DNA from: JACPLA01 sp035291905
Lineage (GTDB): Bacteria; Bacteroidota; Ignavibacteria; UBA10030
Direction: 5' to 3'
DNA: 29,400 bases
NCBI GenBank assembly: GCA_035291905.1
Contig: DATDRF010000273.1
Location: 1-29,400, forward strand
The notes under the pieces are model-generated. The model saw only the letters and a list, made by a program, of their open reading frames with translations. It searched no databases and had not been told where the DNA came from. Shown piece by piece: positions 10,101 through 16,730 of the stretch (its first letter is position 1; the number at the start of each line of letters is the position of its first letter). A program made the position numbers and the translations under genes.

Positions 10101-10203
10101 CAGGGTCACGTACGGAAAAGAATGGAGATTCTATTTCGGAGTACTGTTCGGCTTTGAATTGAACGATATCACGCATATGCGGGGCATGGAGGAACGGAGG
10201 TAA
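7117..10203 (+). CDS. Metallopeptidase / TolB-like propeller / outer-membrane barrel fusion
   Basis: 1028-residue exported protein of three parts. It starts at TTG 7117, overlapping the upstream TGA, with signal peptide LHIVLLCLLPAFLPAQ. Residues ~30-315 are a gluzincin-like (peptidase-MA type) domain with HEFTH at 126-130; Glu186 in SWFAEGTAQY is the likely third zinc ligand. Residues ~320-600 carry WD40-like/PD40 TolB repeats (YPQFSPDGS, VSFSPDGRYLYYS, PDVSPDGKKI, PTWSPDGKA, PVFSRDGTLLYYS, PSVDKDGNL). After a linker, residues ~640-1028 look like an Omp85/bacterial-surface-antigen barrel: GMKGYPFYALGGN at 892 followed by YRFPL matches the conserved loop-6 region, with Lys in place of the usual Arg of RGY/RGF. 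I infer an outer-membrane-anchored peptidase; the substrate is unknown. Annotation pipelines may name it for the Tol propeller alone. A ribosome site for the next gene (GGAGG) lies at its end. Confidence 0.82.
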   Translation: MKLLLRSLHIVLLCLLPAFLPAQPDDPPHTELDWYTIETEHFFVHYHEGAARTGSKIAHIAESIYGRVTGMYRHQPDQKVHFVVRDHDDYSNGAAYFYDNKIEIWAPAMDFELRGIHPWLWNVVTHEFTHLIQIQTSMKLGRKIPAIYFQWFGYEAERRPDVLYGFPNVLVSYPLSAFVVPSWFAEGTAQYNHPDLHFDYWDSHRDMILRMYMIDGNPLEWEEMAVFGKTSLGNESAYNAGFSIVHYVAERYGPDTLRQISEALGSLQRLTIDGAIESVLGKTGTELYDEWRTSKEAHYQAVKERIGTNRVEGEIIEQEGFGNSYPQFSPDGSVVAYVSNKGFDYFGSSALYLYDMKSRTSSKLIDNVRSTVSFSPDGRYLYYSKATSDNPHWSKLYDIFRYDRESREEERLTHGRRALSPDVSPDGKKIVFVYGKDGTTNLGMCDSSGKGFVSVTNFVGGQQTYTPTWSPDGKAVAAGFSEGDKQSVILVDPAAGDVRMTVSDGDSRNPVFSRDGTLLYYSSDRTGIYNIYSFSLVNGEKKQVTNVLGGAFLPSVDKDGNLVYAAYASSGYKIAFLAQQDRPLVTLDGPSSETTTRAREESPGIDSSKYTPPENAREYRNKFTSLSVIPVIRVDNYNPRNSGLDIVKPGLYVSSTDMLDKLSLFGGAALNRKLERDLFVMLEYRDRLPFLYSVGIEPALSLELYNITRKATSSFTLDPSPELITTEITYNLFEVDIAARHRIFNEKTSLRLWYALSRYSADIGAFLNPNTSPPSLVSAFRNTYLIGNTFTAEIKHKNILPSVESEINPIGRSLTLRYAYESNKFNPEYEVQEGVLVPVYTNVLFHRFEGVWNEHLGSFIDGHTINLAMRGAGVLGKTVDNFFDFYAGGVLGMKGYPFYALGGNTVATAGLVYRFPLVRHINFRLLQFYFTKLYASFFGDVGNAWTGSARSGGMWKKDAGFEMRLEAFSFYAYPTRFFFSGSYGFDRFERTFNETRVTYGKEWRFYFGVLFGFELNDITHMRGMEERR

Positions 10204-10204
10204 T

Positions 10205-11113
10205 ATGAAGAGAGCAACGTTCGTTATTCTTCTCGGGTCATTTCTTGCTCAACCTGTCGTCAGTCAATGGGTTGCGGAGAAAGCCCCAAAGTATGAATTG
10301 ACAGGGAACCTTCGTTGGGACCTTTCGCTGGGTAGCGGCATCCAGGACACGCTCCCTCAATCTGCGGCTGACGAGGGCAAAAAATCCGCTCTTACAGCGG
10401 CCCTTCTTTCTGCCGCTGTTCCGGGGGCAGGCGAATTCTATGCAGAGAGCTACTGGCGGGCCGGCCTGTTCTTCGCTGCCGAAGCAACGCTTTGGATCGT
10501 TTACGCGACGCAAACGTCGAAAGCAGACAGGCAAACCGAAGAGTTTCAAAAGTTTGCCGACACCCATTGGTCGGTTGTCAAATATGCAGAATGGATGGAG
10601 AGGCACGGTGCATCGCTGAATACAACCGGAACGCCTCCACCAAGCGGAATTGTGACGAGCAGTGATCCAAATAATGCACCCTGGGACCGCGTCAATTGGA
10701 ACCTTCTCAACGAATGGGAGCAATTTATCGGAGGAAGAGCGCCGACGGGATTCAGTCATCGCCTTCCGCGAAGACCGGACCAGCAGTACTATGAGCTCAT
10801 CGGCAAGTATTTGCAGTATAATGTCGGTTGGCCCGAATGGGATCCCGCGGTCTCGTCAGGGTATCTTGACAGCCCCACGCCACGATTCGCCGATTACCGC
10901 GACATGAGGGGCCGGGCAAACGATTTCTACAGCATCGCCAGTACCGCCGGCTTCCTCGTTGTTGCGAATCATCTCCTGAGTGCCCTCGATGCGGCGTGGA
11001 GTGCAAGCCAGTATAATGCCGGCGTCAAGGTGAGAGCTCACCTCCAGCCAACGGTCCGCGAGTACGGCTTTGTGGAATTCGTACCCACCGCGACGGTCAC
11101 CATGGAGTTCTGA
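10205..11113 (+). CDS. DUF5683-type exported protein
   Basis: 302-residue protein with a signal peptide (VILLGSFLAQPVVSQW) and a good ribosome site (GGAGGTAATATG) in the end of the preceding gene, 1 nt away. The segment ALTAALLSAAVPGAGEFYAESYWRAGLFFAAEATLW (about residues 62-98, with two short hydrophobic helices) is the hallmark of DUF5683-like Bacteroidota proteins. Another hydrophobic stretch is FYSIASTAGFLVVANHLLSALDAAW near 240-260. The function of the family is not known to me. It is the last gene of the porU-linked block; an 87-bp pyrimidine-rich gap without a recognisable hairpin terminator follows before uvrA. Confidence 0.7.
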   Translation: MKRATFVILLGSFLAQPVVSQWVAEKAPKYELTGNLRWDLSLGSGIQDTLPQSAADEGKKSALTAALLSAAVPGAGEFYAESYWRAGLFFAAEATLWIVYATQTSKADRQTEEFQKFADTHWSVVKYAEWMERHGASLNTTGTPPPSGIVTSSDPNNAPWDRVNWNLLNEWEQFIGGRAPTGFSHRLPRRPDQQYYELIGKYLQYNVGWPEWDPAVSSGYLDSPTPRFADYRDMRGRANDFYSIASTAGFLVVANHLLSALDAAWSASQYNAGVKVRAHLQPTVREYGFVEFVPTATVTMEF

Positions 11114-11200
11114 TCAGTTCCGGCCTCCTTCGTCGGGAAGTTGGTTTCTTTTTCAATTGATTTTCCATCCTTCCGTCCGTACCTTTCCGCTTCGACCTTT

Positions 11201-14044
11201 ATGCCGAACCGAAACATGCGTAGCAAGACTGCCGCACCGCAACCCCCCTTTTCTCCCCCCTCGCGGGTCAAGGAGATCATCATCCGCGGCGCCCGGGTTC
11301 ACAATCTGAAAAATATCAGCCTCACGCTGCCCCGGAACAAACTCATTGTCATCACCGGTGTCAGCGGATCGGGGAAATCCAGTCTCGCATTTGATACGAT
11401 CTATGCAGAGGGCCAGAGACGGTACGTCGAAAGCCTTTCGTCCTACGCCAGGCAGTTCCTCGAACGCATGGACAAGCCCGACGTCGACATGATCCAGGGG
11501 ATAAGCCCCGCGATCGCCATCGAACAGAAAACCACAAGCCGGAATCCCCGTTCAACCGTGGCAACGAGCACAGAGATCTATGATTACCTGCGGCTTTTGT
11601 TCGGCAGAATCGGCCAGACTTTGTGCACCGTTTGCGGCAAGCCTGTCCGAAAGGACTCTGTTACAACCGTCGTGCAACGATTGGCCGAGGAAGCCGACAG
11701 TACGAAAGTGTATGTGACGTTTCCTCTGCACGATCACCCCGGCCGGTCGATGACAGAGGAACTCGATGTCCTTAAGAAAAGGGGTTTCTTCCGAATTGTC
11801 GCCCAGGGAGAGTTGATCGATCTGAATGAACGGAAATTCAAAGGAAACGCCAAGAAAGATATCAGAGTTCTCGTCGATCGCCTTGTTCTTCGCCATGAAG
11901 ACAAGGAAGGCCAGACAAGATTGGCAGATTCGATCGAGACGGCTTTTGTCGAGGGGGACGGCTACGCGCACGTGGTCTTCCCTGAGTCGAACCGCACAAT
12001 GCAGTTCACGCAACATTTTGAGTGCGCCGAAGACAAGATCCGTTACGAGGAGCCTGATCCGCGCCTTTTTTCCTTCAATAACCCGGTGGGGGCATGCCCG
12101 GAGTGCCAGGGATTCGGACGCTCCGTCGGCATCGACATGGATCTGGTGGTGCCTGATCCGAACAAATCCCTAAGGACGGGAGCGATTCAGCCGTGGAGTT
12201 TCCCAAAATGGCGGGAGAATCTGCGGGATCTGCTGGCGGTAGCCCCTAAAGCCGGTATCCCTGTTGACGTCCCGTTCAAGGAGCTTTCCCCCCAACACGT
12301 CGATATCATCCGAAACGGGTTCGACGGGTTCGACGGTCTCACGAAGTTCTTCAGATTCATCGAACGGAAATCATACAAGATTCATTACCGGGTCTTCTTG
12401 AGCCGTTATCGCGGTTATACGACGTGCACGGCATGCGGCGGATCGCGTCTTCGAAAAGATGCGTTGAATATCAGAATTGCCGGTAAGACGATTCATGATA
12501 TCGTCCGGATGACGATCGAAGATGCATTCCGTTTCTTCGAAGCGATCAAGCTCTCAAAGTTCGAGATGGATGTTGCCCGTCGGATTCTCGAGGAGATCAG
12601 AAAACGGCTTCGTTTCCTCCACGATGTCGGGATTGGGTACGTCTCACTTGACAGGTTGTCGATGACTCTCTCCGGCGGCGAATCGCAGCGCATCAATCTT
12701 GCGACCGCGCTCGGTTCATCTCTGGTAGGTTCCCTCTATGTCCTGGACGAGCCGAGCATCGGCCTCCATCCGAGGGACAATCAGAAGCTCATAACGATTC
12801 TGAAGTCATTGCGGGACGTCGGCAACACCGTGATTGTTGTTGAGCACGACGCGGAGATGATCCGTGCGGCTGATGTCGTGGTTGATATGGGCCCAAAGGC
12901 GGGGGAAAGGGGGGGAGAGGTCGTTTTCAACGGGACTATGGAGGGGCTGCTGGATCATGCGGAATCCCTCACGGCACAATATCTTCGAGGGTCTTCTTCA
13001 ATCCCTGTGTCCGACTCCCGGCGGCCCGATACCGAGCAATCGATCTTCGTAAGGGGCGCATCCGAGAACAATCTCAAGAATATCGATGTGCGGATTCCCC
13101 TGAACATGGTGGTGTGTATTACGGGAGTAAGCGGATCGGGAAAAAGTACGCTTGTCCATGATATTCTCTACGGGGGACTAAAGAAGATGAAGGGAGGATT
13201 CGAAGGGACCGTCGGAAAGGTGAGGTCAATCGAGGGAGGAGAGCAGATCGACCGTGTGGAGCTCGTTGATCAGTCCCCGATCGGAAGGACACCGCGTTCA
13301 AATCCCGCTACCTATATCAAGGCATTCGATCTCATCCGTGACCTTCTTGCCGCCACTCCGGGGGCGAAGGTGCGCGGATTCAAGCCCGGTCACTTTTCGT
13401 TCAATGTCCCGGGCGGGCGTTGTGAAACGTGTGAAGGGGACGGTGTCCAGAAAATCGAAATGCAGTTCCTTGCGGATCTCTATCTCACGTGCGAATCGTG
13501 CAAAGGGAAACGATTCAAGCAGGAGGTCCTGGATATTCGGTTCCGCGGAAAGAATGTCGACGATATCCTGGGAATGACTGTTTCTGAGGCGAAGGCATTC
13601 TTCAAAGGAAGCCCTCAGGGGGAGAGAATCGCCCGAAGGCTGCAAGTGCTCGATGATGTTGGGCTCGGCTACATTCGCCTGGGTCAGGCTGCGACGTCTC
13701 TTTCCGGGGGCGAAGCACAGCGCATAAAACTTGCCAACCATCTTCTCGCGTCCCATCAGGTCGGACGCATTCTCTTCATTTTCGATGAACCCACGACAGG
13801 CCTCCATTTCGACGACATCGCGAAATTGCTGAAATGCTTCGACGCGCTGGTCGAAGCGGGCCACTCGCTTGTGGTTATCGAACATAACATGGATGTCGTG
13901 AAATGCGCCGATCTGGTGATCGATCTTGGCCCCGAGGGAGGCGACAAGGGCGGTGAGATCGTCGCGGTTGGCACTCCCGAGGATCTCACCGGCGTCAAGA
14001 AATCCTACACAGGAAAATTCCTTGCAGACGTGCTGAAGAGATAG
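11201..14044 (+). CDS. uvrA: UvrABC excinuclease subunit A
   Basis: ATP-driven damage-recognition subunit of nucleotide excision repair; it loads UvrB on lesions. ATG 11201 gives 947 residues, close to the family norm. ATG 11216 is an alternative, and the frame also opens to a TTG at 11141 that adds non-family residues. Both ABC modules are complete: Walker A GVSGSGKSS and GVSGSGKST, signature motifs LSGGESQRINLA and LSGGEAQRIKLA, and Walker B VLDEPSIGLH and IFDEPTTGLH. The central zinc module is intact (CETCEGDG ... CESCKGK). The N-terminal zinc module appears incomplete: the first CxxC reads CAED (codons 12023-12034), while its partner CPEC (12095-12106) is present. It stands alone between the surface block and the convergent sigma operon. 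Confidence 0.97.
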   Translation: MPNRNMRSKTAAPQPPFSPPSRVKEIIIRGARVHNLKNISLTLPRNKLIVITGVSGSGKSSLAFDTIYAEGQRRYVESLSSYARQFLERMDKPDVDMIQGISPAIAIEQKTTSRNPRSTVATSTEIYDYLRLLFGRIGQTLCTVCGKPVRKDSVTTVVQRLAEEADSTKVYVTFPLHDHPGRSMTEELDVLKKRGFFRIVAQGELIDLNERKFKGNAKKDIRVLVDRLVLRHEDKEGQTRLADSIETAFVEGDGYAHVVFPESNRTMQFTQHFECAEDKIRYEEPDPRLFSFNNPVGACPECQGFGRSVGIDMDLVVPDPNKSLRTGAIQPWSFPKWRENLRDLLAVAPKAGIPVDVPFKELSPQHVDIIRNGFDGFDGLTKFFRFIERKSYKIHYRVFLSRYRGYTTCTACGGSRLRKDALNIRIAGKTIHDIVRMTIEDAFRFFEAIKLSKFEMDVARRILEEIRKRLRFLHDVGIGYVSLDRLSMTLSGGESQRINLATALGSSLVGSLYVLDEPSIGLHPRDNQKLITILKSLRDVGNTVIVVEHDAEMIRAADVVVDMGPKAGERGGEVVFNGTMEGLLDHAESLTAQYLRGSSSIPVSDSRRPDTEQSIFVRGASENNLKNIDVRIPLNMVVCITGVSGSGKSTLVHDILYGGLKKMKGGFEGTVGKVRSIEGGEQIDRVELVDQSPIGRTPRSNPATYIKAFDLIRDLLAATPGAKVRGFKPGHFSFNVPGGRCETCEGDGVQKIEMQFLADLYLTCESCKGKRFKQEVLDIRFRGKNVDDILGMTVSEAKAFFKGSPQGERIARRLQVLDDVGLGYIRLGQAATSLSGGEAQRIKLANHLLASHQVGRILFIFDEPTTGLHFDDIAKLLKCFDALVEAGHSLVVIEHNMDVVKCADLVIDLGPEGGDKGGEIVAVGTPEDLTGVKKSYTGKFLADVLKR

Positions 14045-14051
14045 AAAACAG

Positions 14052-14076
14052 CAATCCCCGGCAGGGCAGGGGATTG
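14052..14076. terminator. Hairpin between convergent uvrA and DUF4097 gene
   Basis: CAATCCCC (14052-14059) pairs perfectly with GGGGATTG (14069-14076) across a 9-nt loop, just after the uvrA stop. No clear T-run follows on either strand, so it may be a weak bidirectional terminator between the two convergent genes. Confidence 0.5.
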
Positions 14077-14102
14077 TTGCAATGATTCTTTGAGACTGCA
14101 GC

Positions 14103-15494
14103 TTATTTCTGGGAGAGTTCGATATTCCCGGAACGTGTTTCAATGGTGATCCTGCCCGTTCCCGAACCTACCTTTCCGATCGCATATCCCGATGAGCCTC
14201 TGTTCCGCGATTGAATCGGGAAATCCGTGTTGACCTTCCCGTACTCCGCGTCGAGTGAAATATCGCCCGAAAATCCCCTGGGCAGGTCGACCGACACGCT
14301 CCCGTACTCGTTTCGGATATCGACGGTCGATGGGACGACACTGAGTTCCGCTTCGATTTTGTCGCTCTTGTTCGTCATGATCACTTCCTTCGATTTCAGG
14401 CCTCTGAGCCGCAGCCTGGTGTACTCAGTCCGGGACTTCCAGTTTCCGGAGACGTCCGTTGCGTCCACCCTGCCGCTTTTGGACTCAATGTCAACGAATC
14501 CGTCGATGTTCTTCAATCCGATGTTGGAATAGGGGGCGATGATGATGGTGTTCCCCTTGACGTTTTCCAACGTGATAGTCGCCGACTGATTGGAAATCAT
14601 TACATCTTTACCGTCGATGCCGGTCACGTCCGTTACTTCAACTGTCGTGTACGGAGCATCCACCACGAGTCCCCGAACGTTTCTCGCCCTCACGGAGCCG
14701 CTCTGAGAACGGACATCAAGGAGTCCTTTGATGTTTGAAGCAATGATTTTCGAATAGTTGGATCGGACCGTGAGATTCCCGCCAATATCCTCCAGTGTAT
14801 GTGTTCCGCTCTGTGATTTCACCGTTGCCGCGTCCGCAATGGCGGTCATTGTGATATTCGAATAGTTTGCATCGACGGTTGCCGGGCCTGCGAACTTGGT
14901 GACCGTGACGGTCGAACTTGTGCCTGAGAGGTCAAGAGAACCGCCTCCGTTTTCAATCTCGGTCCTTCCGTAGTCATTCGTTACCCGCCGCATGTTTGTG
15001 CAGTTATTCAGTGTCAGGGTGTTGTTCTTCCCGAGGATGTTCAGCTCTCCCTTGATCCCGCTCATGGAGATTGAGCCGTAGCTCACATCTGTCGTGAGTG
15101 CATTTCCGGCCGGGACAAAAATTTCTCCCGTGATTTCCTTTCGGACGTAAGAACCCCCCCTAAAGATGCTCCAGAACCCCGAGCTGACGTTGCGGCTCGG
15201 TTCCCTGAATGCAAGAATGAGGCTCCCGTCCGTCGCGCGCTCCTGAACCTCGAAGGAATTGATGTACTCTGCCTCATAGTCCTCGTCCGACGAGGAAATT
15301 TGGAGGTGCAGCTTCAAATAGACCTCGTCTTTTTCCCACACAGTGAATGTAAGTTCGGCCCCTGAGAGACCCTTGATCTCGATTCGCTGGGAGGGTTTGA
15401 CCTTGGCACGGTGTTCGAGATCCTTCGATTGGTCTGTCGCCTCAAAAAACGGTGACGCAATGAATCCAAACAAGAGAATCGTAAGGAATTTCAT
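14103..15494 (-). CDS. DUF4097-family beta-solenoid (putative adhesin-like) protein
   Basis: 463-residue exported protein with an N-terminal signal peptide (MKFLTILLFGFIASPFFEA). From about residue 125 it is a series of ~18-residue beta rungs typical of DUF4097/DUF4098 and bactofilin-like right-handed solenoids. Turns carrying Tyr (VSYGS, NDYGR, ANYSN, SNYSK, APYTT, APYSN, TEYTR) alternate with turns carrying Ser/Asn (KNNTL, TSSTV, SQSGT, SQSGS, NQSAT, SKSGR, NKSDK). No enzyme motif is visible. Its ATG overlaps the TGA of the preceding membrane protein by 4 nt, making it the third gene of a sigma-factor operon. It could therefore be an envelope sensor or effector of that sigma factor, but its biochemical function is unknown. 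Confidence 0.78.
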   Translation of the reverse strand: MKFLTILLFGFIASPFFEATDQSKDLEHRAKVKPSQRIEIKGLSGAELTFTVWEKDEVYLKLHLQISSSDEDYEAEYINSFEVQERATDGSLILAFREPSRNVSSGFWSIFRGGSYVRKEITGEIFVPAGNALTTDVSYGSISMSGIKGELNILGKNNTLTLNNCTNMRRVTNDYGRTEIENGGGSLDLSGTSSTVTVTKFAGPATVDANYSNITMTAIADAATVKSQSGTHTLEDIGGNLTVRSNYSKIIASNIKGLLDVRSQSGSVRARNVRGLVVDAPYTTVEVTDVTGIDGKDVMISNQSATITLENVKGNTIIIAPYSNIGLKNIDGFVDIESKSGRVDATDVSGNWKSRTEYTRLRLRGLKSKEVIMTNKSDKIEAELSVVPSTVDIRNEYGSVSVDLPRGFSGDISLDAEYGKVNTDFPIQSRNRGSSGYAIGKVGSGTGRITIETRSGNIELSQK

Positions 15495-15991
15495 AGTTCC
15501 ATCTCTCCTTGCTGAATGATTTCCTGAAGGATCCTGAGCTTCATGCTGTATAAACCGCGAAGCCTGGATCGCTTCAGAGGTGAAAGATCCGTTCGGGCGA
15601 TATCTGCCCGCAGTTCGGTTATTGCAGAGTCGATCAGCGTAAGCTGATCAAGCCTCGATTGGGCGCGCCCGGATTGTGTTTCGACGGAAGAGACACGAAC
15701 CGGAGACGGAAGCACATCTTCGAATTCGCTTATCGCGGAGCGGTACGCATCGTCGAACCGCACTTCCTGCGGCTGGCGCGACTCAACGAACTGATTGACA
15801 AGCGAATAAAGTCCCGCGGCGCTCAACAGCAAGAGGACGGCTGCTGCCATCCCGAAAAAGAAACTGCGCGAATCGCGGACGGCGAAGACAACCCGGGGCT
15901 CCCCCATGGTCCTCGAAATGGCTGCCCACATGCGTTTCTTCGTTAGCCGCGAAGGACGGTCGTCGTCCCTATAGAATTGATCCGGTCTCAT
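15491..15991 (-). CDS. Single-pass membrane protein, putative anti-sigma factor
   Basis: 166-residue protein with a charged N-terminal segment (~43 residues), one transmembrane helix (about 44-65, FFFGMAAAVLLLLSAAGLYSLV) and a ~100-residue C-terminal region with a helical, charged second half. The start at 15991 is chosen because the ATG overlaps the TGA of the sigma factor gene (ATGA) and has GGAGA 8 nt upstream; an in-frame ATG at 16033 lies inside the sigma gene. Topology and place directly after an ECF sigma gene suggest an anti-sigma factor with a cytoplasmic N-terminus. I see no HxxxCxxC zinc anti-sigma motif, so this rests on context. Confidence 0.6.
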   Translation of the reverse strand: MRPDQFYRDDDRPSRLTKKRMWAAISRTMGEPRVVFAVRDSRSFFFGMAAAVLLLLSAAGLYSLVNQFVESRQPQEVRFDDAYRSAISEFEDVLPSPVRVSSVETQSGRAQSRLDQLTLIDSAITELRADIARTDLSPLKRSRLRGLYSMKLRILQEIIQQGEMEL

Positions 15992-16524
15992 CCAACTTCT
16001 CTCCTTTCCTTTTCCCATTGTTCCCGAAGCCATTGCTTCGTACGGGTCAGTATCGTTCTCGATGTGCTTTCCTGGATCCCGAGCATCAAGGCGATCTCCG
16101 AATGATTGTACCCCTCGACCTCGTAGAGGAGAAAGACCGCCCGTTTGAGCTCAGCCAGCTGGGAAAGCCAGCCCCGCATCATGTCGTTCCAGTGGAATCC
16201 CTCGCTTGAATCTTCCGCCGGCAGGCGATCGTCGCTCTCCTGCGGCTCAAACTGCAGAATCGTTGCCCGTCTTCGGTCAGACCGCATTTCATTGAGCCCG
16301 ATGGAAAAGATCCAGGTCGAAAACCGGGAGTCCTCCCGAAATGAATCGAGGCGTTCATAAGCCTTGATGAAGGCTCGTTGAACCCATTCTTCGACTTCAT
16401 GATGATCGTTGGAGAACTGTCTCAGGAACCTGTAAAGCGGATCGACATGGGCCTCATACAGCGTGCGGAACGCCTCATGGTCGCCTGTACGGCTTCTCTG
16501 AACAAGTGCGGGTTCGTCAATCAT
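15988..16524 (-). CDS. ECF-type RNA polymerase sigma factor
   Basis: 178-residue sigma-70 family protein of extracytoplasmic-function size. Region 2 spans about residues 12-85 (AFRTLYEAHVDPLYRFL, VQRAFIKAYERLDSF, FSTWIFSIGLNEMRSDRRR). Region 4 spans about 118-172 (LAELKRAVFLLYEVEGYNHSEIA, the helix-turn-helix LGIQESTSRTILTRTKQWL). It directs RNA polymerase to a specific promoter set, probably for envelope conditions given the coupled membrane protein and exported DUF4097 protein downstream. The stop overlaps the next start by 4 nt. No obvious ribosome site precedes the ATG. A perfect 14-bp palindrome lies about 74 nt upstream of the start. Confidence 0.92.
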   Translation of the reverse strand: MIDEPALVQRSRTGDHEAFRTLYEAHVDPLYRFLRQFSNDHHEVEEWVQRAFIKAYERLDSFREDSRFSTWIFSIGLNEMRSDRRRATILQFEPQESDDRLPAEDSSEGFHWNDMMRGWLSQLAELKRAVFLLYEVEGYNHSEIALMLGIQESTSRTILTRTKQWLREQWEKERREVG

Positions 16525-16597
16525 GTCGTTGTGGACTCACAGGTATGACGCACGGGAAGGGCAAGACGCTACACGGCTGATGCGGAAAACTGCGAAT

Positions 16598-16611
16598 GTG
16601 ACTCGAGTCAC
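16598..16611. promoter_or_regulatory. 14-bp palindrome upstream of the sigma operon
   Basis: GTGACTCGAGTCAC is a perfect palindrome in the 120-bp stretch between the sigma gene start and the terminator of the next gene. Its symmetry and position make it a candidate operator for a dimeric regulator. No convincing -35/-10 pair could be assigned around it. Confidence 0.4.
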
Positions 16612-16648
16612 CTGAAGCGCGAAGAAACGCATGTATGTTGGGTGAAAA

Positions 16649-16713
16649 GAAAAAGCACTTCGTGATGTCACGAGAGCTCAGGGGAGGCTCTCTGATGTCC
16701 GAAGTGCTTTTTC
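16649..16713 (-). terminator. Strong rho-independent terminator of the barrel-protein gene
   Basis: A 14-bp perfect stem, GAAAAAGCACTTCG (16649-16662) with CGAAGTGCTTTTTC (16700-16713), encloses an inner hairpin GAGAGC/GCTCTC. Read on the - strand, the stem ends in CTTTTTCTTTT, giving the U-rich tail. It lies 18 bp past the stop of the barrel gene and insulates the sigma operon from it. Confidence 0.85.
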
Positions 16714-16730
16714 GCTTCTGGAGGCAGGGT

